From positions 1 to 25,812 of the forward strand of contig VFLE01000194.1 of assembly GCA_009885205.1 (NCBI GenBank): a stretch of 25,812 nt of DNA, given 5' to 3'. Shown here piece by piece: positions 22,208 to 25,812 of this stretch. The position numbers and the translations under genes are program-made. How positions within the stretch are numbered: the stretch's first letter is position 1; every line of letters starts with the position of its first letter. The notes below the pieces were generated by a model, which was not told the DNA's origin, searched no databases, and was given only the letters and a program-made list of their open reading frames with translations. This stretch comes from Candidatus Shapirobacteria bacterium. GTDB lineage: Bacteria; Patescibacteriota; Microgenomatia; UBA12405.

Positions 22208-22220
22208 ATTAAGTAAAAAT

Positions 22221-23309
22221 ATGGAAAATGATATCAATATTAATCTTTTAAAAAAAATTATTAGTATCCCGTCGCTTAGCCAGGACCATAAGCAATGTTT
22301 GTTGTCATTGACAATAATTAAAAAAGAAATTGAAAGTCATAATATACCGTGTTCTATAGGGAATAATAATGATTTTCCGTTTTTAATTGCGGGAGATATT
22401 GATTTAGCTAATATTTTATTTTTGAGCCATACTGATATTGTCCCGGGAGATGTTGGGCAGTTCAAAATTACCGTAAAAGAAAACCAATTATTCGGGAGAG
22501 GGGTACTTGATATGAAAGGGCCATTAATAGCATCTTTAGATTCTTTTTTACGACTATGGGGAGAAGGTCGAAAACAGTTTTTATTTGCAATAACTAGTGA
22601 TGAAGAAATAGGGGGATTTAATGGTTCAAAAACACTGACAAAAACATTGTTTAGAAATATTAAACAGGCAATTATTCCCGATAGTACTGGAGACAGTTTA
22701 ATACTAATACAAAAAGCTCCGTTTCATATAAAAATTGATTGTATTGGAAAATCTTGTCATGGTTCAAAGCCATGGGAAGGGGTTAATGCTGCTGATAATT
22801 TATTAGAGTGTTGCAAGAGTATTGTTAAGGCTGTCAATAGAAATTCACCTAATTTGACTAGTGCATGCATAAGTCAATTTCATTCTGGCGATGCCACCAA
22901 TAAAGTTCCTGATAATGGAACTGCCACCTTAGATATTCGGATAAAAGAAGAATCTGAAGTATCAAATTTAATAAAGATTATTAATGCTAGTGCAAAAAAG
23001 TATGGGTGTAGTTGGGAAAAAATTGATGAACCTATGTTTTTTGAGACAAAAATAGATGAGCCGTTTGTACAAAGATGGATTAACACATTCGAAAAAGTAG
23101 TAGGGAAGAAACTCGAAACAAAAGTTGAATGTGGCGCTTCTGATGCTCGATTTTTATGGCACGAGTTAAGAATTCCGATAATTGTTACCTCAGCAATTGG
23201 TGGAGGTGCTCACTCTAATAATGAATGGGTAGATATCATTTCTTTGAATTTACTCTCAGAGATAATATTTAAGTTTGGCTTATCGGTTACTGAAATTAAT
23301 AGTTTATAA
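22221..23309 (+). CDS. M20-family metallopeptidase (ArgE/DapE/CPG2-like)
   Basis: A 362-aa zinc amidohydrolase. Metal and catalytic motifs: SHTDIVPGD (H70, D72), GRGVLDMKG (bridging D97), TSDEEIGG (catalytic Glu 128 and ligand Glu 129), PDSTGD in place of the usual EPT, and GGGAHSNNEW near the C-terminus (zinc His). A dimerisation domain lies between, including KAPFHIKIDCIGKSCHGSKPWEGVNAADNL. Family members hydrolyse acetylornithine, succinyl-diaminopimelate or dipeptides; which applies is not visible. It sits behind a structured RNA and terminator, so it is probably regulated by attenuation. The tyrS gene follows 7 bases after its stop. Confidence 0.9.
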   Translation: MENDININLLKKIISIPSLSQDHKQCLLSLTIIKKEIESHNIPCSIGNNNDFPFLIAGDIDLANILFLSHTDIVPGDVGQFKITVKENQLFGRGVLDMKGPLIASLDSFLRLWGEGRKQFLFAITSDEEIGGFNGSKTLTKTLFRNIKQAIIPDSTGDSLILIQKAPFHIKIDCIGKSCHGSKPWEGVNAADNLLECCKSIVKAVNRNSPNLTSACISQFHSGDATNKVPDNGTATLDIRIKEESEVSNLIKIINASAKKYGCSWEKIDEPMFFETKIDEPFVQRWINTFEKVVGKKLETKVECGASDARFLWHELRIPIIVTSAIGGGAHSNNEWVDIISLNLLSEIIFKFGLSVTEINSL

Positions 23310-23310
23310 T
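23305..23310 (+). promoter_or_regulatory. -10 box before tyrS
   Basis: Perfect TATAAT, built around the TAA stop of the M20 gene, ending 6 bases before the tyrS ATG. The -35 region is weak (TTATCG at 23280). Confidence 0.4.
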
Positions 23311-23316
23311 TCATAT

Positions 23317-24405
23317 ATGACTATAGAAGAAAAAATGAAATTAATCACTCGCAATTGTCAGGAGGTGCTGACCGAGGAAGATTTGAAAGCTTTGATTGAA
23401 TCGGGGAAACCAATTAACCATTATATTGGTTTTGAGATTTCGGGAATGGTGCATTTGGGAACTGGTTTAATGTCGATGGGGAAAATTGCTGATTTTATAA
23501 AAGCGGGGGTGAAGTGCAAAATATTTTTGGCGGATTTTCATACTTTTTTGAATAATAAATTGGGTGGAAAATGGGAAGATATCCGCTGGGCATCGGAACA
23601 TTATTTTAAAGAAGCGCTGATTGCGTCATTAAAGTGCTACGGATTGACAGGTAGTGAAGTAGAGTTTGTAAGTGGTGACGAACTTTATAAAACCCACCCG
23701 GAACATTGGCAAAATTTTATGGAAATTGGTAAACAAGTGACACTGTCACGAAATTTGCGATCAATTTCGATTATGGGTAAAAAATTGGGGACTGATGTCA
23801 ATATGGCAACTCTATTTTACCCACCATTACAGGTGGCGGATATTGTGACTATGGATATTAACCTGGCTCATGCCGGTATGGATCAACGCAAGGCTCACGT
23901 GATTGCACGAGAGGCGATTAAAAAGATTCCGGGTAATCATGCGACACCAGTGGCTATTCACCAAAATTTAATTGCTGGATTGACCGCTCCTAATGTTGAC
24001 AATAAAGATGAAGAATCGTTAAAGATGAGTAAATCAAAACCAAATAGTGCCGTTTTTATCCATGATACTCCCGATGAAATCCGCGACAAAATTAAAAAGG
24101 CTTATGGTCCACCAAAAGAGACCGAGTTTAATCCTCTGTTAAATTGGGTAAAAACTTTGGTGTTTTGGGGTGATGAGGTTGGAGAGTTTAAAATTGAAAG
24201 ACCAGAAAAATTTGGAGGAAATATAACTTATACAAAATATGCCGATGTGGTGGCTGATTATGCTAGTGAAAAACTATATCCAACTGATTTGAAAAATGCT
24301 TTAAGCGAGTGGTTAATCGAAAAACTAGCTCCAGCTCGAGCTCATTTTGAAATACCAGAACATAAAGAGGCATTGGAGAAGATGAAGGGGTTATTGGGCA
24401 TCTAA
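23317..24405 (+). CDS. tyrS: tyrosyl-tRNA synthetase, archaeal/eukaryotic type
   Basis: A 362-aa class I synthetase that charges tRNA-Tyr. Seen: YIGFEISGMVHLGTG with Tyr37 and the HIGH-type HLGT (46-49), and KMSKS (236-240). The tyrosine-binding residues Tyr168, Gln172, Asp175 and Gln190 have exactly the spacing of Tyr151, Gln155, Asp158 and Gln173 in the Methanocaldococcus jannaschii enzyme. The C-terminal part (IERPEKFGGNITYTKYADV...LYPTDLKNALSEWLIEKLAPAR) also matches the archaeal type. The bacterial S4-like tail is absent. I start at the ATG at 23317, not the TTG at 23275 inside the M20 gene. Its last codons recur about 1.07 kb downstream, beyond the ORF6N gene. Confidence 0.92.
   Translation: MTIEEKMKLITRNCQEVLTEEDLKALIESGKPINHYIGFEISGMVHLGTGLMSMGKIADFIKAGVKCKIFLADFHTFLNNKLGGKWEDIRWASEHYFKEALIASLKCYGLTGSEVEFVSGDELYKTHPEHWQNFMEIGKQVTLSRNLRSISIMGKKLGTDVNMATLFYPPLQVADIVTMDINLAHAGMDQRKAHVIAREAIKKIPGNHATPVAIHQNLIAGLTAPNVDNKDEESLKMSKSKPNSAVFIHDTPDEIRDKIKKAYGPPKETEFNPLLNWVKTLVFWGDEVGEFKIERPEKFGGNITYTKYADVVADYASEKLYPTDLKNALSEWLIEKLAPARAHFEIPEHKEALEKMKGLLGI
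24372..24401 (+). repeat. left copy of the tyrS-tail direct repeat
   Basis: The last 30 bases of tyrS coding for the end of ALEKMKGLLGI. 25 of 30 positions are identical to 25444-25473. The two copies bracket the ORF6N gene. Confidence 0.7.
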
Positions 24406-24480
24406 CCCCACCCCCAAATTAAGAAATCGAGCACCTCCCTGCCTGCCGGCAGGCAGGCCTTGACAGGGCGAGGTGGGGAA
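24406..24480. repeat. C-rich palindromic repeat between tyrS and the ORF6N gene
   Basis: A perfect 20-bp palindrome CCTGCCTGCCGGCAGGCAGG (24438-24457), enclosed by CACCTC (24432-24437) and GAGGTG (24470-24475), and preceded by CCCCACCCCC. GC content is far above the surroundings. It could serve as the tyrS terminator. The flanking C-rich text resembles the repeat inside the PBP gene (246-276). It appears to be a dispersed repeat family. Confidence 0.7.
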
Positions 24481-24511
24481 ATTGATTGAATAAATGTGAT
24501 ATTGTTAACAC

Positions 24512-25432
24512 ATGAAACGATCAGATATTTCGTGGATTCCAGCAGATAATATTAAAAATAAAATTTATACGATTCGGGGTGTTCAGGTGATGCTTGATGA
24601 AGATTTGGCCTTTCTTTACAGTGTTAAAACAAAAGTACTAAATCAATCAGTAAAACGAAATCAAGATCGATTCCCAAACGAATTTTGTTTTCAACTTACC
24701 AAAATTGAATACGAAAACTTGAGGTCACAAATTGTGACTTCAAGTTTAAGGTCACAAATTGTGACCTTTAATAAAAAAGTGGATCGGAAGTATTTACCAT
24801 TTGTTTTCACCGAACAAGGTGTGGCAATGCTTTCAGGAGTTCTCAAAAGTAAGGTGGCGATTCGGATGAGTATTCAAATCATGTCTGAATTTGTGGCCAT
24901 GCGTAAGACCATTCAAAACAATTCAATAATTCTGTCGCGACTAGACAATATCGAGCAAAAACAAATTGTTAATAAAATTGAAATCGATAAAAAGTTTGAC
25001 CAAATATTTGATGCTTTATCTAGTCATGATAATATTCCCAAACAAAAAATATTCTTTGATGGACAAGCTTTTGATGCCCACAAATTTGTGTCTAATATTG
25101 TTCGGAGCGCAAAGTCAGAAATAATTTTAGTTGACAATTTTATTGATGATACGGTTTTATCATTATTTATAAAACGTAGAAAAAATGTCATGGTAACTAT
25201 TTATTGCAAAAATATTACACCAGAAATTGTGGATGATTTGAAAAAGTATAATTCACAATATCCAACTATCGAAATTAAGGAATTCACTAAATCACACGAC
25301 CGTTTTTTGATTATTGACCATAATAAAATCTATCATTTTGGAGCTTCTTTAAAGGATTTGGGTAAAAAGTGGTTTGCCGTTTCGATGTTTGATAATCTTG
25401 CAATTGATTTTTTGAAAAAGTTAAAGTCTTAA
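24512..25432 (+). CDS. ORF6N-domain protein with C-terminal PLD-like domain
   Basis: A 306-aa protein. Residues about 15-125 form an ORF6N DNA-binding domain of phage-regulator type (IYTIRGVQVMLDEDLAFLYSV, VLNQSVKRNQDRFP, FTEQGVAMLSGVL). About 185-306 resemble one phospholipase-D-like repeat: HDRFLIID (H262, R264, D269, an HxKx4D variant with Arg for Lys) followed by FGAS. It may bind DNA and, as a dimer, cleave phosphodiesters, but nuclease activity is not established. A 9-residue unit, LRSQIVTSS/LRSQIVTFN, is tandemly duplicated (71-88), and each copy is a DNA palindrome. The gene lies between direct repeats of the tyrS 3' end, suggesting an acquired cassette. Domain calls are good; the role is unknown. 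Confidence 0.85.
   Translation: MKRSDISWIPADNIKNKIYTIRGVQVMLDEDLAFLYSVKTKVLNQSVKRNQDRFPNEFCFQLTKIEYENLRSQIVTSSLRSQIVTFNKKVDRKYLPFVFTEQGVAMLSGVLKSKVAIRMSIQIMSEFVAMRKTIQNNSIILSRLDNIEQKQIVNKIEIDKKFDQIFDALSSHDNIPKQKIFFDGQAFDAHKFVSNIVRSAKSEIILVDNFIDDTVLSLFIKRRKNVMVTIYCKNITPEIVDDLKKYNSQYPTIEIKEFTKSHDRFLIIDHNKIYHFGASLKDLGKKWFAVSMFDNLAIDFLKKLKS
24715..24768. repeat. two tandem palindromes inside the ORF6N gene
   Basis: GGTCACAA-A-TTGTGAC occurs at 24723 and again at 24750, a 27-base period (9 codons). The first extends to a 33-base palindrome (24715-24747) with one mismatch; the second is perfect over 21 bases (24748-24768). Confidence 0.85.
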
Positions 25433-25443
25433 ATTTAAATTAT

Positions 25444-25473
25444 ATTGGCAAAAATGAAGGGATTATTGGGGAT
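25444..25473 (+). repeat. right copy of the tyrS-tail direct repeat
   Basis: 25 of 30 bases are identical to the 3' end of tyrS. Read in the same frame it gives KMKGLLGIV and a stop at 25477-25479 (TTTAG region). No further tyrS sequence precedes it, so it is an isolated 3' fragment. Confidence 0.65.
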
Positions 25474-25476
25474 TGT

Positions 25477-25713
25477 TTAGAGATAAAATTTGTTATCTGC
25501 GTATTTATCGATAAATACGGCCAATGTAATTTTTCGAATAGTGGGAATATCTTGTTCAAGTGGAAAATCAAATTCGCTTGACTGACCATAAATTCTAAAA
25601 TTTAAATCATCAAATGATACTAAATTACCTAAATCTAAACGACCACGATACGATGCTTTTAGCTGTTCTCGTAATTTTAGATTATATTCTGGACTAATGT
25701 TTCTTATTAAATT
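25477..25713 (-). pseudogene. 3' remnant of an unknown gene cut by the right-edge element
   Basis: A 78-codon open frame on the minus strand with no ATG. It reads in a protein-like way (ISPEYNLKLREQLKASYRG...FPLEQDIPTIRKITLAVFIDKYADNKFYL) and ends in TAA at 25479-25477. The frame is closed upstream by TAG at 25716-25714, close to where the transposase-containing DNA appears to begin. It is best explained as the C-terminal end of a gene interrupted by an insertion; the N-terminal part would lie beyond the window. I do not recognise the family. Its stop lies just past the right tyrS-tail repeat, so the original order was probably tyrS and this gene facing each other. Confidence 0.5.
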
Positions 25714-25730
25714 CTAAAACGAATCCGAAC

Positions 25731-25749
25731 ACCTGATTTAAAATCAGGT
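25731..25749. repeat. 19-base perfect palindrome before the transposase start
   Basis: ACCTGATTT, central A, AAATCAGGT. It ends directly at the ATG at 25750, so it may be an operator or hairpin limiting transposase expression. Confidence 0.55.
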
Positions 25750-25812
25750 ATGAATAAAAGAAAAAAGATAGATGGAGTTGAGAGAGATAAAATCTCAGTT
25801 TTACTGGCTTCG
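25750..25812 (+). CDS. 5' end of a probable IS30-family transposase (partial)
   Basis: Only 21 codons are in the window. They read a basic start (MNKRKKIDGV) followed by ERDKISVLLAS, the typical beginning of the N-terminal helix-turn-helix of IS30-family transposases, where the next residues are usually a turn and a STISREI-like helix. The catalytic DDE domain lies outside the window. The adjacent gene remnant on the other strand supports an insertion. The family call rests on a short match and needs the next few hundred bases. Confidence 0.5.
   Translation, partial: MNKRKKIDGVERDKISVLLAS

Larger units (their letters stand above)
25708..25812 (+). mobile_element. left end of a probable insertion sequence
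   Basis: The reading frame of the minus-strand remnant stops near 25713, and the plus-strand transposase-like start is at 25750. The bases between (ATTCTAAAACGAATCCGAAC and onward) are a candidate terminal inverted repeat. The right end is outside the window, so neither the repeat nor a target duplication can be confirmed. Confidence 0.4.

Noticed and set aside
1..25812. Search by eye for tRNA genes (T-arm GGTTCRANTCC and acceptor pairing) on both strands.
   Set aside because: No convincing candidate was found; a program scan would be needed to be certain.

Overview
This is a low-GC window of about 25.8 kb. It is densely packed with short genes, many of which overlap by 4 to 17 bases. The gene content suggests a reduced genome of the Candidate Phyla Radiation (Patescibacteria), perhaps Microgenomates. 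The clues are a transketolase split into two subunits, an archaeal-type tyrosyl-tRNA synthetase, a small zinc-ribbon protein (HWRLKKQRYA...CPHC...CPNC) and a membrane-anchored protein with the motif ECGKPVIYLYP. No rRNA or tRNA gene is present to prove this, so the assignment is an inference.

Layout. 1-2300: class A penicillin-binding protein (+). 2297-3766: PfkB-family kinase and a small anchored protein (-). 3800-5342: an accessory islet with a REP-associated tyrosine transposase (RAYT), three copies of its palindrome (one inside its own coding sequence), a SRPBCC protein and a small Cys-containing protein. 5339-7879: transketolase N subunit, transketolase C subunit and class II aldolase (-). 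7914-9671: ECF sigma factor, two-helix membrane protein, zinc ribbon and an HTH-Nudix protein (+). 9675-12450: MEMO-family protein and a large anchored protein (-). 12477-13653: Phd/YefM-PIN toxin-antitoxin pair with its operator, then a Nudix hydrolase (+). 13713-15748: groES-groEL (-) behind a promoter with a decayed CIRCE operator. 15773-20472: HAD phosphatase, FkbM methyltransferase, alpha/beta hydrolase, enolase, glycosyltransferase and aspartoacylase-like protein (+). 20469-21035: phosphoglycerate mutase (-). 21063-24405: T-box leader, metallo-beta-lactamase-fold protein, an unclassified structured RNA, M20 peptidase and TyrRS (+). 24406-25812: an ORF6N-PLD gene bracketed by two copies of the tyrS 3' end, a beheaded gene remnant, and the left end of an apparent IS30-type element that leaves the window.

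How the genes work together. Aldolase, transketolase, a PfkB kinase, phosphoglycerate mutase and enolase supply much of a compact glycolysis/pentose-phosphate route. They lie in several separate transcription units. Cell-surface functions are the class A PBP, the glycosyltransferase, FkbM methyltransferase and the anchored proteins. Many first genes have a -10 hexamer ending only 5 to 9 bases before the start codon, so leaderless mRNAs look common here.

Most notable items: (1) a RAYT whose own REP-like palindrome is built into its reading frame; (2) a clear T-box leader in front of a metallo-hydrolase instead of a synthetase; (3) a second structured RNA of about 120 nt with its own -10 box and terminator, of no class I recognise; (4) the ORF6N cassette between duplicated tyrS 3' ends; (5) a toxin-antitoxin promoter carrying two TGTACA-core palindromes one helical turn apart.
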